Origin: an uncultured Clostridia bacterium
GTDB taxonomy: Bacteria; Bacillota; Clostridia; Christensenellales; Pumilibacteraceae
Direction: 5' to 3'
DNA: 64,000 nucleotides
Assembly: GCA_934270565.1 (NCBI GenBank)
Contig: CAKQPR010000002.1
Span: 1 to 64,000 of the forward strand
The position numbers were made by a program, and so were the translations under genes. This document shows, in pieces, positions 25,577-33,981 of this stretch; the stretch's first letter is position 1, and the number at the start of each line of letters is the position of its first letter. The notes under the pieces are model-generated. The model saw only the letters and a list, made by a program, of their open reading frames with translations. It was not told the origin of the DNA and did not search any database.

Positions 25577-26821
25577 TTACTCCTTGTTTTTGCGCACGGC
25601 GGTAATTTCCGCGCTCGCGTAACCGCCCGACATGGCGACGTCCACTCTGTCGCCGATCGCGATTTCGTCTATACCGCCCACCGATTTCGAACCCTTATAA
25701 ACGCGCGCGTAACCCGCTTCGAGCAGTTTCAACGGATTTAACGCGTTCAGTTTCGTTACGGCAGCCCCGAGCTTTGAGTCTGCTGCGGCAAACCGCTCGC
25801 GCGCCCCGTCCGACAATTTCCCGAGCAAACCGATTATTTCCTTTTTCTCTCCCGAATAAGCAGTCGAAATCGCATTTTCGGTTCTATGGACAAGATTTTC
25901 CACCTTTTTCAGGCGCTTATAGTACAGCGATTGCGAAAGCAATTCGATCCTGTGCGTGAGAGCGCTCACCCTGTCCGCATTCGTTCTGAACTTCGTCCGA
26001 ACGGCGGTTTGCGCGCGATGAGCGAGCGAATAAAATTTTGCGAGGAAATTTTCGTTTATCGTGCAAATTGTTTCCGCGGCAATGCTCGGCGTTCCTGCAC
26101 GAAGACCCGCGCAAAAATCGCATAGACTGTAATTCGTTTCGTGTCCGATCGCGCTTATCACGGGTCGCGGGGACGTTGCAACGGCACGCGCCGCGACTTC
26201 GGTATTGAACGCCGCAAGATCGCTTTCCGAACCGCCGCCGCGAGCAAGCACTATCGCGTCGCAACCGTTATTTTCGGTTGCCGCGCGCGTAACCGCTTCG
26301 GCGATTTCGATTTCGCTTCCCTCGCCCTGAACGCGTACCGGATACAACAGAACGTCAACGTAAGGACAACGCGCAAGCACCGAAAGCATATCGTGAATTA
26401 CGGCGCCTTCCGCGCTTGTAACGACGGCGATTTTTCGGATAAAAGCGGGCGGTTGCGGTCTGCCAAAAAACAAACCTTCCGCTTCGAGTTTTCGTTTCAA
26501 TTCCGCAAGCGCACGGGCGATTTCGCCCTCGCCGTAAGGTTTGATTTCCTTGGCGCGAAAAGTTACTCTTCCGCCTTTTGCATAGTACTCTACCGAGCCG
26601 ATCGCAAGCACCGTATCGCCCGATTTCGGCGTAAAACCCGCGCCGAACCGCACGCAATGCAATATAGATTTATCGTCGCGGAGCGTAAAAAACGTATTTC
26701 CCGCCGACGTCGAACATTCCGAAACCTCGCCGAAAACGGCTATATTTTTCAGTATCAGCTCGTCGTCGAAAACGCCTTTGATATAGTTATTAAGTTGCGA
26801 AACGGACAGCTTACTTTGCAA
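25577..26821 (-). CDS. xseA: Exodeoxyribonuclease VII large subunit
   Basis: Catalytic subunit of the ATP-independent single-strand DNA nuclease. The N-terminal OB fold (LSVSQLNNYIKGVF, then FGEVSECS) is followed by the XseA core with VVTSAEGAVIHDM, ARGGGSESDLAAFN and SAIGHETNYSLCDF, and by C-terminal coiled-coil helices. Length of 414 residues is usual. The start is TTG 26821, overlapping the folD stop by 11 bases, with a GGCGG-like site upstream; a CTG at 26809 is a less likely alternative. Confidence 0.95.
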   Translation of the reverse strand: MQSKLSVSQLNNYIKGVFDDELILKNIAVFGEVSECSTSAGNTFFTLRDDKSILHCVRFGAGFTPKSGDTVLAIGSVEYYAKGGRVTFRAKEIKPYGEGEIARALAELKRKLEAEGLFFGRPQPPAFIRKIAVVTSAEGAVIHDMLSVLARCPYVDVLLYPVRVQGEGSEIEIAEAVTRAATENNGCDAIVLARGGGSESDLAAFNTEVAARAVATSPRPVISAIGHETNYSLCDFCAGLRAGTPSIAAETICTINENFLAKFYSLAHRAQTAVRTKFRTNADRVSALTHRIELLSQSLYYKRLKKVENLVHRTENAISTAYSGEKKEIIGLLGKLSDGARERFAAADSKLGAAVTKLNALNPLKLLEAGYARVYKGSKSVGGIDEIAIGDRVDVAMSGGYASAEITAVRKNKE

Positions 26822-27656
26822 CGCCCGCCGCCTTTACGGTGTTTTGTAAAAGCATCGTAATCGTCATCGGACCTACTCCGCCTGGGACGGGGGTAATATA
26901 TCCCGCGACCTTACTTGCGGATTCGAAATGCACGTCGCCGTAAAGCTTGTCCGCGCGGTTCATACCGACGTCGATAACGACCGCGTCCTTTTTAATCATA
27001 TCGCCCGTAACAAATTCTTTTTTGCCTATCGCCACGACGAGTATATCCGCAGCGCGCGTAAATTCGGCAAGGTTCTGCGTGCGGGAATGGCAGATCGTAA
27101 CGGTAGCGTTCGCCGCAAGCAGCATCAAAGCCACGGGTTTGCCGACGATATTGCTTCTGCCGACAACGACCGCGTGTTTACCCGCTATATCTACTCCCGT
27201 GCTTTTTATAAGCTCCATAATTCCGGTAGGCGTACATGCCGACAGACACGGATTTCCGAGCATAAGATTTCCGGCGTTTACCGCGTGGAAACCGTCAACG
27301 TCCTTAGCGGGTGAAACCTCGCGTAAAACGCGTTTTTCGTCGATCCCCTCGGGAAGCGGCAACTGCACCAGAAGCCCGTCCACTTTATCGTCGGCGTTAA
27401 GCGCGCGCACGACCTCGATAACCTCTTCGGTCGAAGAAGTCGCGGGCAGATAATATTCGTAAGATGCGATTCCTGTCTGCTCGCACGCGAGAATTTTATT
27501 GCGGACGTAAACCTTGCTTGCGGGATTTTCCCCCACGAGCACGACCGCAAGTCCTATTTTTCTGCCGTTTTTCTTTTCGAATTCGGCTGCGTCCGAGGCG
27601 ATCTTTTCGCGTAACGAAGCCGAAATCGCCTTTCCGTCAATCAGATTCGCGCTCAT
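26811..27656 (-). CDS. folD: Bifunctional methylenetetrahydrofolate dehydrogenase/cyclohydrolase
   Basis: Interconverts methylene-, methenyl- and formyl-tetrahydrofolate. The catalytic YVRNK motif (Tyr-x-x-x-Lys) is near residue 50, the NADP fold is in VVGRSNIVGKPVALMLL, and PVPGGVGPMTI is near the end. Length of 281 residues is typical. ATG 27656 lies inside the 3' end of nusB and has AAGGAGG 9 bases upstream, so the genes overlap by 20 bases. Confidence 0.97.
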   Translation of the reverse strand: MSANLIDGKAISASLREKIASDAAEFEKKNGRKIGLAVVLVGENPASKVYVRNKILACEQTGIASYEYYLPATSSTEEVIEVVRALNADDKVDGLLVQLPLPEGIDEKRVLREVSPAKDVDGFHAVNAGNLMLGNPCLSACTPTGIMELIKSTGVDIAGKHAVVVGRSNIVGKPVALMLLAANATVTICHSRTQNLAEFTRAADILVVAIGKKEFVTGDMIKKDAVVIDVGMNRADKLYGDVHFESASKVAGYITPVPGGVGPMTITMLLQNTVKAAGVAK

Positions 27657-28056
27657 TAAGAAGTTCCTCCTTAGCCGCGATTACGCCTGCAAGCACGCCG
27701 TTTATGAACGAAGGCGACTTGTCCGTCGAATAGGTTTTCGCGAGCTCAACCGCTTCGTTTACCGAAACCTTTTCGGGTACGTCGGGCATAAACAGAATTT
27801 CGTAGCACGCGACGTAAAGGATCGCGAGGTCGATTTTATAAATACGGTCGATATTGAAACCGCGCAAAAACCGCGACACGACGGATTTAAGGAAGTCTTT
27901 TTCCTTTTCCACCCCGCCGACGAGCGCGTCGAGAAAGTCTTTGTCGTTTTCGTCGAGCACTTCGGTAAGCGCGGCGTAACCGAGCTCGTCGCTTTCGTCG
28001 TTTATAAGTTTCTCAAAGATCAGTTTAAAAGCGTTTTCTCTTGCAGTCCTTCTCAT
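27637..28056 (-). CDS. nusB: Transcription antitermination factor NusB
   Basis: Small all-helical RNA-binding protein that acts with NusE (S10) at boxA sites of rRNA operons. RRTARENAFKLIFE at the N-terminus and VSVNEAVELAKTYSTDKSPSFINGVL near the end are typical. Length is 139 residues. AGAGGT precedes ATG 28056. It lies 8 bases after the Asp23-family gene and overlaps folD. Confidence 0.94.
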   Translation of the reverse strand: MRRTARENAFKLIFEKLINDESDELGYAALTEVLDENDKDFLDALVGGVEKEKDFLKSVVSRFLRGFNIDRIYKIDLAILYVACYEILFMPDVPEKVSVNEAVELAKTYSTDKSPSFINGVLAGVIAAKEELLNERESD

Positions 28057-28064
28057 TGTAACCT

Positions 28065-28403
28065 CTAAATATTGTTGCCGTTCGTCTCAGGCTCGTCGAA
28101 GCAAACCCCGAGCACGTTGACGTTTATCATGCCGGTTTTGTAATTCGTCATGGTTTCGACGGTACGTTTTATATTTTCCTGAACGCGGTACGCGACGTCC
28201 GCGCACGAAAACCCGATCATAACGTCGATATAAACGTTTATGCTGATGACGTCGCCCACGACTTCGGTCTTGGCTTTTTTGCCCTGTAGTCTCGCAACGC
28301 CCCTGATTTCGAGCGCGGCAAGCGAAATTATGGACACAATCACGTTATGCCCATAATTCACTTTTCCGACCGAGTCGGCGTTATATCGCGATTTTGGCGG
28401 CAA
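28065..28403 (-). CDS. Asp23/Gls24 family envelope stress protein (YqhY-like)
   Basis: 112 residues of the Asp23 domain (SVGKVNYGHNVIVSIISLAA, then GVARLQGK and INVYIDVMIGFSCADVAYRVQENIKRTVE). YqhY, which occupies this place before nusB in Bacillus, is linked to acetyl-CoA carboxylase activity; here accBC are not adjacent. The only usable start is TTG 28403, with GGGAGG about 9 bases upstream. It is the first gene of the operon running to recN. Confidence 0.88.
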   Translation of the reverse strand: MPPKSRYNADSVGKVNYGHNVIVSIISLAALEIRGVARLQGKKAKTEVVGDVISINVYIDVMIGFSCADVAYRVQENIKRTVETMTNYKTGMINVNVLGVCFDEPETNGNNI

Positions 28404-28435
28404 GGGTGGATACCTCCCGAAACTTCATCGCTATA

Positions 28436-28464
28436 ATTATACCACAAAGAGAACTAAATTACAA
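28436..28464 (-). promoter_or_regulatory. Promoter of the asp23-nusB-folD-xseAB-ispA-dxs-nadK-argR-recN operon
   Basis: Minus strand TTGTAA (28459-28464), 17-base spacer, TATAAT (28436-28441), about 33 bases upstream of the Asp23 start and just downstream of spoIIIAH. Confidence 0.8.
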
Positions 28465-28474
28465 TCGTTTTTGC

Positions 28475-28945
28475 TCACTCGACCGGAATAATTCTCACCG
28501 AAGCCGCGGTTTTGCCCGTTTCGTCGGTCACGATCTGAAGAACCTGCGCGACCTGTTCGCTTTTAAGCTCGCCCGAGCGAAGTATAACGCTTACGTTTTC
28601 GCTCGTCGTGATCACGACCGCGTCCTCGAACCCGATAGCCTTGATAAGCCCTTCGAGTTTGAGCTCGTTCTCCATAGTCGAGGTAAGCGCGAGCTTTTCT
28701 GCTTCGGCGTTTTTGATCGCCTCTTCGCTGCCCGACTTGATGATTTCGTCGAGGTCGAGCATCGACTGGTTGCGCGTAGCAAGCCTGTCGGCGCGGTACG
28801 TTACGAAGAAATCCGCCGAAGCGGTCGTATCTCCGCTACTTACGCTCTGCGCCTTCTTGTTGATCACGATGTTAAGTACGCCCGTAAGCACCAACAGCGC
28901 GATCATTCCCGCAAGTACGATGATTTTGCTTTTCTTTCCTGCCAT
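28475..28945 (-). CDS. spoIIIAH: Stage III sporulation protein AH
   Basis: Mother-cell membrane protein whose extracellular ring-building domain binds forespore SpoIIQ to form the feeding-tube channel. It has one transmembrane helix (about 8-30) and a variable linker. The helical/ring domain begins at ADFFVTYRADRLATRNQS and ends in SVILRSGELKSEQVAQVLQIV. Length is 156 residues. GGAGG precedes ATG 28945. It is the last gene of the spoIIIA operon, as usual. Confidence 0.93.
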   Translation of the reverse strand: MAGKKSKIIVLAGMIALLVLTGVLNIVINKKAQSVSSGDTTASADFFVTYRADRLATRNQSMLDLDEIIKSGSEEAIKNAEAEKLALTSTMENELKLEGLIKAIGFEDAVVITTSENVSVILRSGELKSEQVAQVLQIVTDETGKTAASVRIIPVE

Positions 28946-28963
28946 TTTTATATCCTCCGATAA

Positions 28964-29464
28964 TTATTTGCTATCGTAAACCGCCACTTTTTCGGGCGAT
29001 ATTCCGAGCAGTGTTGCCGCCATTTCCTTTAACTGTAATCGCAGTTTTACATTGCTACCTCCGTTTTTCGTGACTATCACAACCCCCGTAGCCGAGGGAT
29101 AGATTTCCTTTAAGATAATCGGCTTGCTCCCGCCCGTCTGCTGAATTACCGAAGGCGTCGTAGCCGTCGAATTCTGCCCTTCCGTTCGGGTATAAGCGAT
29201 CACGGCTTCCACGCCGCCCTCCCATCCGATAACGACTTTTGCGTTTTCGTCGCCGCTCATTTCGGAGATCGCCCTTTTCATTTCGGCGGCGACCGAGGCG
29301 CAGTAATCGGAAGTCGTTTCGACCGTGCCGCTCGTTTTTTTCGAACCCGAAACCGTCGTAAAGTATATCGCGAGCATCACGACAATCGCTATAACCGCGA
29401 TTAGGATTTCCTTATGTTTGAGATTTTTCAGTTTGCCGAACACCGACGTTTTCTTTTTATCCAT
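28964..29464 (-). CDS. spoIIIAG: Stage III sporulation protein AG
   Basis: Ring-forming protein of the SpoIIIA-SpoIIQ channel. A cytoplasmic basic tail and one transmembrane helix (about 19-38) precede a periplasmic ring-building motif domain. GVVIVTKNGGSNVKLRLQLKEMAATLLGI near the end is the conserved core. Length is 166 residues. It overlaps spoIIIAF by 8 bases. Confidence 0.92.
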   Translation of the reverse strand: MDKKKTSVFGKLKNLKHKEILIAVIAIVVMLAIYFTTVSGSKKTSGTVETTSDYCASVAAEMKRAISEMSGDENAKVVIGWEGGVEAVIAYTRTEGQNSTATTPSVIQQTGGSKPIILKEIYPSATGVVIVTKNGGSNVKLRLQLKEMAATLLGISPEKVAVYDSK

Positions 29465-29933
29465 AGACCGTCACCCGACTTTCGTCAATGCCCGTTTCCT
29501 CGCAAACAACCGAAAGGGCAAGCTCATTCTTATTTATATGCTCGATTTTTTCGTCTATAACGCAATCGGACAAATTTATTTCGATAAAAATTTCGTCCTC
29601 TTCGCCATTCACTTCGACAGCCGCGTTTTTCAGCCCGTTCTTTGCGAGCGCGCGTTTGAGCGAGCTTGCGAGTAAAGCCCGCTTTTGCTCGACAATGTAG
29701 TCCTGATACCTTTGATCCGTTCCGAATTCGTATGTAAACGTAAAGTTTTCGAGTTTCAGAGCGCCGTCCGATATAAGCGACGGAATGGGCGTAACGATCA
29801 GAAGCAGCGTAATCGCCGCAGTCGCTACCCTAACGAATTTCGCCATACGCGTTTCGCCCAGAAACAGATCCACGGCAAAACCTATTATCGCGACGGCGAG
29901 CACGCTCATTATCCACTTGGAAAAATCGTTCAT
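29457..29933 (-). CDS. spoIIIAF: Stage III sporulation protein AF
   Basis: Channel component with two N-terminal transmembrane helices (about 7-25 and 32-52) and a C-terminal ring-building-like domain ending in LALSVVCEETGIDESRVTVYG. Length is 158 residues. The start ATG overlaps the spoIIIAE stop by 4 bases. Confidence 0.9.
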   Translation of the reverse strand: MNDFSKWIMSVLAVAIIGFAVDLFLGETRMAKFVRVATAAITLLLIVTPIPSLISDGALKLENFTFTYEFGTDQRYQDYIVEQKRALLASSLKRALAKNGLKNAAVEVNGEEDEIFIEINLSDCVIDEKIEHINKNELALSVVCEETGIDESRVTVYG

Positions 29934-31120
29934 AACACCAGATTGCCGCTGACGATGATCAGCATCAGAAAGATAAAGTATAAAAACGCCGTACCCGCCA
30001 CGACCGCTATAAGCGCGTTTACCGCGCCGGTGACGTTAGACAAAACCTTCTTGATTTTGCCGTTTGAAAACGTACCGACGACCGCTTCGGCTAATTTCAG
30101 CGACAGCGAAGTCACTATCGTTTTCATCAGCACCGGCAGCGCGGTAACTATCATAACGAGTATAGCCGTACCGCCGACCGCGTTCTTTATAAGCGCCACG
30201 GACGCAAGGATCGTATTGAATCCCTCCGACAGATACCCGCCTATGACCGGAACGTAACGCGACAACGCGAATTTCGCGGTACGCACGGACACGTTGTCGA
30301 AAATCGCGGCAGTCGCGCCCTTTACCGACAAAAACGCCGTAAACAGGAAAAACGAGGTGTACATCAGCCATTTTGCCGCGGAAGCCGTAACTTTCGACAG
30401 GCTTTCCGTTCCGCCCTCTTCGCTCGTCACGCCCGAAATCACCCCGAGCACGAGAGACGCTATTATCAGCGGCAATACGACGACGGTAATCAGTTCGGTT
30501 ACGGAAAACGCAAGCACGGCTACCGCAGGCTGGTACACGGCTATCGACCCGCTCGCCCCGAGCGCCGTCATCAGCGTGAAAAGTATCGGAAAGACCGCTT
30601 CGCATTGCGCCCGCAAACTTCCGACAAGCTCTCCTACCGCCTTTATCGCCGAAAACGCAGACAACAGCACCGTAACCGAACATAACGCTACCCCCGCTAT
30701 CGAAACCGCTTTTTCGGTGGACAATCCCGAAAAATTCCCTTTAATTCCGCATATCAGCGCCACCGCCGCCGCGATTCCCGTAACAGACGCCACAAGCGGC
30801 AAAACGTCCTTTACGCTCGCCCCGAAAGCCGACAGAACGTACCCGAAAAAGCTCTCGAAACCCATTCCGCTTTCGCCAGAAGCCGCCGCTTTTATATATC
30901 CAGCTATATCGCCGCCGAACAGCGACTGCTCGTTTTCGTCGAGTTCCGAAAACAGTCGTTGAAGCTCGGACAAGTCGAGCTCGTCCGTCATTTCTTCTAT
31001 GCTTACGCTTTCATCGCTTTCGCCGTTCGTCGGTTCTGTTGCGGAAGCGCTGTCTCCGCCGAAAAACGCCAGCACAAGCGTAAAACACAATAATATAAGG
31101 CAAATCAGACGTTTTTTCAC
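29930..31120 (-). CDS. spoIIIAE: Stage III sporulation protein AE
   Basis: Polytopic membrane protein of the feeding-tube complex, 396 residues. The N-terminal signal segment (about 4-25) is followed by an acidic stretch and about eight transmembrane helices, with VYQPAVAVLAFSVTELITVVVLP and RYVPVIGGYLSEGFNTI, the latter being highly typical of SpoIIIAE. ATGA-type overlaps with both neighbours indicate coupled translation. Confidence 0.94.
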   Translation of the reverse strand: MKKRLICLILLCFTLVLAFFGGDSASATEPTNGESDESVSIEEMTDELDLSELQRLFSELDENEQSLFGGDIAGYIKAAASGESGMGFESFFGYVLSAFGASVKDVLPLVASVTGIAAAVALICGIKGNFSGLSTEKAVSIAGVALCSVTVLLSAFSAIKAVGELVGSLRAQCEAVFPILFTLMTALGASGSIAVYQPAVAVLAFSVTELITVVVLPLIIASLVLGVISGVTSEEGGTESLSKVTASAAKWLMYTSFFLFTAFLSVKGATAAIFDNVSVRTAKFALSRYVPVIGGYLSEGFNTILASVALIKNAVGGTAILVMIVTALPVLMKTIVTSLSLKLAEAVVGTFSNGKIKKVLSNVTGAVNALIAVVAGTAFLYFIFLMLIIVSGNLVL

Positions 31121-31503
31121 GACAACAGCGACCCGATAATATCCAGCAAAAACCTTAAAATCGGTATGGTTAAAGTGAAAATTATCAGTTTTCCTCCCAG
31201 AATAATCTTATCGCCCGCGCTTTTCGCACCGCTTTCCTCGCAAACGCCCGCGGCAAGCTCGGCGATATACCCGATTCCGACGATTTTGAGCAAGGTTTTG
31301 ATTACGCCGCGATCGACGCCCGTTTTGTTCACGAGCTCGTCGAAGAAAGCAAAAACGCCCGTGAAATAGTCGATCAGCATCGTAAGAATTATCACTCCGC
31401 CGGCAACGGAAATTGCAACCGCGACGTCGCTTCGGCTGTCGCGCACGAGCCACGCTGCAACCGCCGTCAGAAGCCCGACCGCGACTATTTTGAAAATTTC
31501 CAT
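31117..31503 (-). CDS. spoIIIAD: Stage III sporulation protein AD
   Basis: 128-residue membrane protein with about four helices (3-18, 26-50, 72-90, 98-125). The start EIFKIVAVGLLTAVAAW and the end LTIPILRFLLDII are characteristic. The first ~55 residues resemble SpoIIIAC, as known for the family. It starts one base after the spoIIIAC stop. Confidence 0.93.
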   Translation of the reverse strand: MEIFKIVAVGLLTAVAAWLVRDSRSDVAVAISVAGGVIILTMLIDYFTGVFAFFDELVNKTGVDRGVIKTLLKIVGIGYIAELAAGVCEESGAKSAGDKIILGGKLIIFTLTIPILRFLLDIIGSLLS

Positions 31504-31504
31504 T

Positions 31505-31702
31505 TCAGTACAGCAGGAACAAAGTCCGCAGCGTTTCGAACAGCTCCGAAACCATATTCACGACCATCAGAAGCACTATCACAAGCCCCGCGAGCGTAGT
31601 CAGCGTCGCGATTTCGTCCTTGTCGGCTTTCTTGAGAATTTGATTTACGACCGCGGTCAGAAGCCCGACCGCCGCGATTTTCAGAATAACGCTTACGTCC
31701 AT
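31505..31702 (-). CDS. spoIIIAC: Stage III sporulation protein AC
   Basis: 65-residue protein with two transmembrane helices (about 4-20 and 31-60). MDVSVILKIAAVGLLT matches the family start. I chose ATG 31702, preceded by AGGTGG, over the GTG at 31708, because known SpoIIIAC proteins begin at this Met. It lies 6 bases after spoIIIAB. Confidence 0.93.
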   Translation of the reverse strand: MDVSVILKIAAVGLLTAVVNQILKKADKDEIATLTTLAGLVIVLLMVVNMVSELFETLRTLFLLY

Positions 31703-31708
31703 AACCAC

Positions 31709-32206
31709 CTACAAAAACAGAATTCCGGCGCAAGCCCCCGCCAGAAAGCCGAGCTTCACCGCAAGTCCCGCCCATTTTTTCTCGATTTCTCCCGCACTCT
31801 CGGCAAAACCGACGAGTTTTTCGCTTATTCCGCCGAGAACGAACGTTTGCGTGGAAAGATCGTATCTGCCGAGCGATGCGAAAAAATCGTATACGATCCG
31901 CTTCTCTCGAGCGGAAAACCCCGTAACACCGAGTTTCAATTCGCCCCCGCCGCCGTTCGCGTAAGCGATAAACTCGGATACGTTCTTTTTCAGCGCGCCG
32001 CTTTTAATCCCCTCCGCCTGCTCGGCGAGAAGCTCGCATACCGGCGTTCGCCTGAATCTGAAATCGCCGCAAAGCGATCGGGCAAGTTTCTCGAGCTCGT
32101 CAAAGTACAACCGTCGCGCCGTGAGCGCAGATCCGACCGCTTTTCCTGCGCACGTTCCCGCAACGATACAGCACAAAACGATTATCGTTTTAATTCCCAT
32201 TTTCAT
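31709..32206 (-). CDS. spoIIIAB: Stage III sporulation protein AB
   Basis: Membrane-anchored helical protein, 165 residues, with hydrophobic ends (about 5-26 and 148-165). The core contains LYFDELEKLARSLCGDFRFRRTPVCELL, which resembles type II secretion GspF-like helices. It is thought to work with the SpoIIIAA ATPase. It overlaps spoIIIAA by 17 bases; the ATG at 32200 is an equally possible start. Confidence 0.92.
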   Translation of the reverse strand: MKMGIKTIIVLCCIVAGTCAGKAVGSALTARRLYFDELEKLARSLCGDFRFRRTPVCELLAEQAEGIKSGALKKNVSEFIAYANGGGGELKLGVTGFSAREKRIVYDFFASLGRYDLSTQTFVLGGISEKLVGFAESAGEIEKKWAGLAVKLGFLAGACAGILFL

Positions 32207-33107
32207 CTATGCGGTTAAATTCGCCGTCGTAAATCGCCTCGTAAGTTCCCGCGCCGCGCCGATCGGACAAAACGATATAACGATCGAATACGCCCGCCGC
32301 AACAAGTGCTTTCAACCCCTGTTTTTTACGCAGATAATCGAGAGACGGCGCGTGTACGGTCGCTATAACCTTAACCCCGCCGAAAACAGCGCTCGTCACC
32401 GCTACGCAATCGGTCGCGGACAGCTCGTCCGTTACGATCACGTCGGGGCGCATACTGCGTATTCCGTAAGAAAACGCGTAACTTTTATCGCAATTCGACA
32501 CTATATCGGTTGTTTTACCGACGTCGAGCGCCGCAATTCCGTTTCTGACGGCGGCGATTTCGCTTCTCTCGTCCACGAGCAAAACGTTAAGTCTCGTTTT
32601 ATCCGAAATAAGTCTGCACACGTCGCGCAAAACCGTTGTTTTTCCCGCGGCAGGCGGCGCGACGATCAATGCGGAATACACCGACAATCCGTTTTTAATC
32701 GCTTCAAACGCGCGCTTTCCCGCCCCTTCGATTTCGTGCGGAACGCGTATACACAACGACGTAAAATCTTTGATCGTCACGGGATTTTCGCCCCGACCGA
32801 CAACCTCGCCGCAAACGCCTATACGCGCGCCGCCCGCGATCGTGAGATACCCCTTAACGATCCTGTCGTTTTCCGCGTAAAGCGAAAACCGCGAAGCACG
32901 CATAACCGTCTCGTCGATTTCGCGCGCCGTGCAAACCACGGCGTCGAACGCGTTCTCGCTCAATCCGCGCGCAGACAGAAATCTGAATTTGCCGTCGTAA
33001 TTCACGGTTACGGGCTTATCCGCCCGCAGCCTTATTTCGTACACGCGTTCCGTATCGAGCCGCGAAGCGATTATTGCGGCGATTTCATTCGGTAAAACCT
33101 CGGTCAT
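32190..33107 (-). CDS. spoIIIAA: Stage III sporulation protein AA (ATPase)
   Basis: Cytoplasmic ATPase related to type II/IV secretion ATPases, thought to power the feeding-tube channel. The Walker A is APPAAGKTT (150-158), followed by LLVDERSEIAA and the Walker B-like PDVIVTDELS; an N-terminal domain recognises partners (YEIRLRADKPV). Length is 305 residues. ATG 33107 has AAAGGAGG 7 bases upstream. It is the first gene of the spoIIIA operon, and a sigma-E-like promoter lies just upstream. Confidence 0.95.
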   Translation of the reverse strand: MTEVLPNEIAAIIASRLDTERVYEIRLRADKPVTVNYDGKFRFLSARGLSENAFDAVVCTAREIDETVMRASRFSLYAENDRIVKGYLTIAGGARIGVCGEVVGRGENPVTIKDFTSLCIRVPHEIEGAGKRAFEAIKNGLSVYSALIVAPPAAGKTTVLRDVCRLISDKTRLNVLLVDERSEIAAVRNGIAALDVGKTTDIVSNCDKSYAFSYGIRSMRPDVIVTDELSATDCVAVTSAVFGGVKVIATVHAPSLDYLRKKQGLKALVAAGVFDRYIVLSDRRGAGTYEAIYDGEFNRIDENGN

Positions 33108-33126
33108 TCACGCCTCCTTTGTTCTA

Positions 33127-33155
33127 ATATATTAGCCGCGGACAGGCGTTATGAC
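33127..33155 (-). promoter_or_regulatory. Possible sigma-E promoter of spoIIIA
   Basis: Minus strand GTCATAA (33149-33155), 14-base spacer, TAATATAT (33127-33134). The -35 matches the sigma-E form (TCATA) and the spacing fits; the -10 is only partial against CATACAAT. No sigma-A promoter is evident in this gap. Confidence 0.4.
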
Positions 33156-33197
33156 AACGGCTTTCCGCCGATTTCAAGACGGACGCCGATTGTACAC

Positions 33198-33228
33198 GAA
33201 AAACTCCCCGAGCGTGTGCCCGAGGAGT
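33198..33228 (-). terminator. Terminator after the frameshifted lipoprotein gene
   Basis: ACTCCCCGAGC (33203-33213) pairs with GCCCGAGGAGT (33218-33228) in an 11-pair stem with two G-U pairs, followed on the minus strand by TTTTTCG. Confidence 0.85.
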
Positions 33229-33253
33229 CAAAATATCCGATTGTCAATAAAAG

Positions 33254-33914
33254 TTACGGTTTGTAAATCTTGAAATACTGCGACACGTCAACGGCGCTGA
33301 TATCCGACGTGCCAGAAATCTTAGAGACGTTGAACGCCCTTTCGGTATACTTTCCCCACCACGCTTCCGTAACGCGAACGTATTTCGTCGTCACTTCTGC
33401 GGGGCGCGGCGAAGAAGGATCGCCGTTGATCCAGCCTTCCGGACGATATTTCCACTCGTTTGCAACGTAAATAATCGAACCGACAGGCAACGTTTCCCTC
33501 GTGAATTTTATGGTATAGCGAAATCTTTTCGAAAAATCGTCGCCCGAAATCGGCTCGGTGCGTTTATCCGCCTCGCTATTATCGGTTTGATAATATCCCG
33601 ACCCGAAAGTCAAAGTCATTGCTTCTTTGTCTTGAATAACGTCGTCGCCGAGCGGCGGATATCCCGACTCGGTAACGGCGAACGGCGTCTTGATCGCGTT
33701 TTTCGCGCTCTCTTTGGCAACCGCGACATAATCGGCAGACAATCCGGCTCCGTATGAAATTTCGTCAACGTCCACGCCCGAAATTTTGCTCACGAACGTA
33801 AGCGCGGCGATATACCGTAAAGGCGTCGCTTCCCTCGTGTTCGCCGCACCCCGTAAAAACAAACGCGGATATGGCTAAAACTACGACAAGCGCCGCCCAT
33901 AAAACTTTTTTCAT
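33254..33914 (-). pseudogene. Lipoprotein of unknown function, broken by a frameshift
   Basis: ATG 33914 (GGGGG 5 bases upstream) begins a clear lipoprotein signal: a Lys-rich start, a hydrophobic core and the lipobox FVFTGC with Cys at residue 23. That frame hits a stop after about 49 codons. The rest of the gene, about 195 residues (RYIAALTFVSKISGVDVDEI through VSQYFKIYKP), is open in the next frame and could not otherwise be secreted. One extra base between about 33800 and 33850 would explain the break. It could be a real mutation, a sequencing error or, less likely, programmed frameshifting. The product is not recognised. Confidence 0.8.
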
Positions 33915-33981
33915 CGTTTCCCCCTTATTAAATTTATATTCCGATCGAAGCGCTCTAAAAACAAAATCGCCAAACGCGAAA

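Noticed and set aside
33254..33862. Internal TTG near 33862 as a genuine start of an intact 202-residue protein
   Set aside because: There is no ribosome-binding site there, while a perfect one and a lipoprotein signal peptide lie just upstream in another frame.
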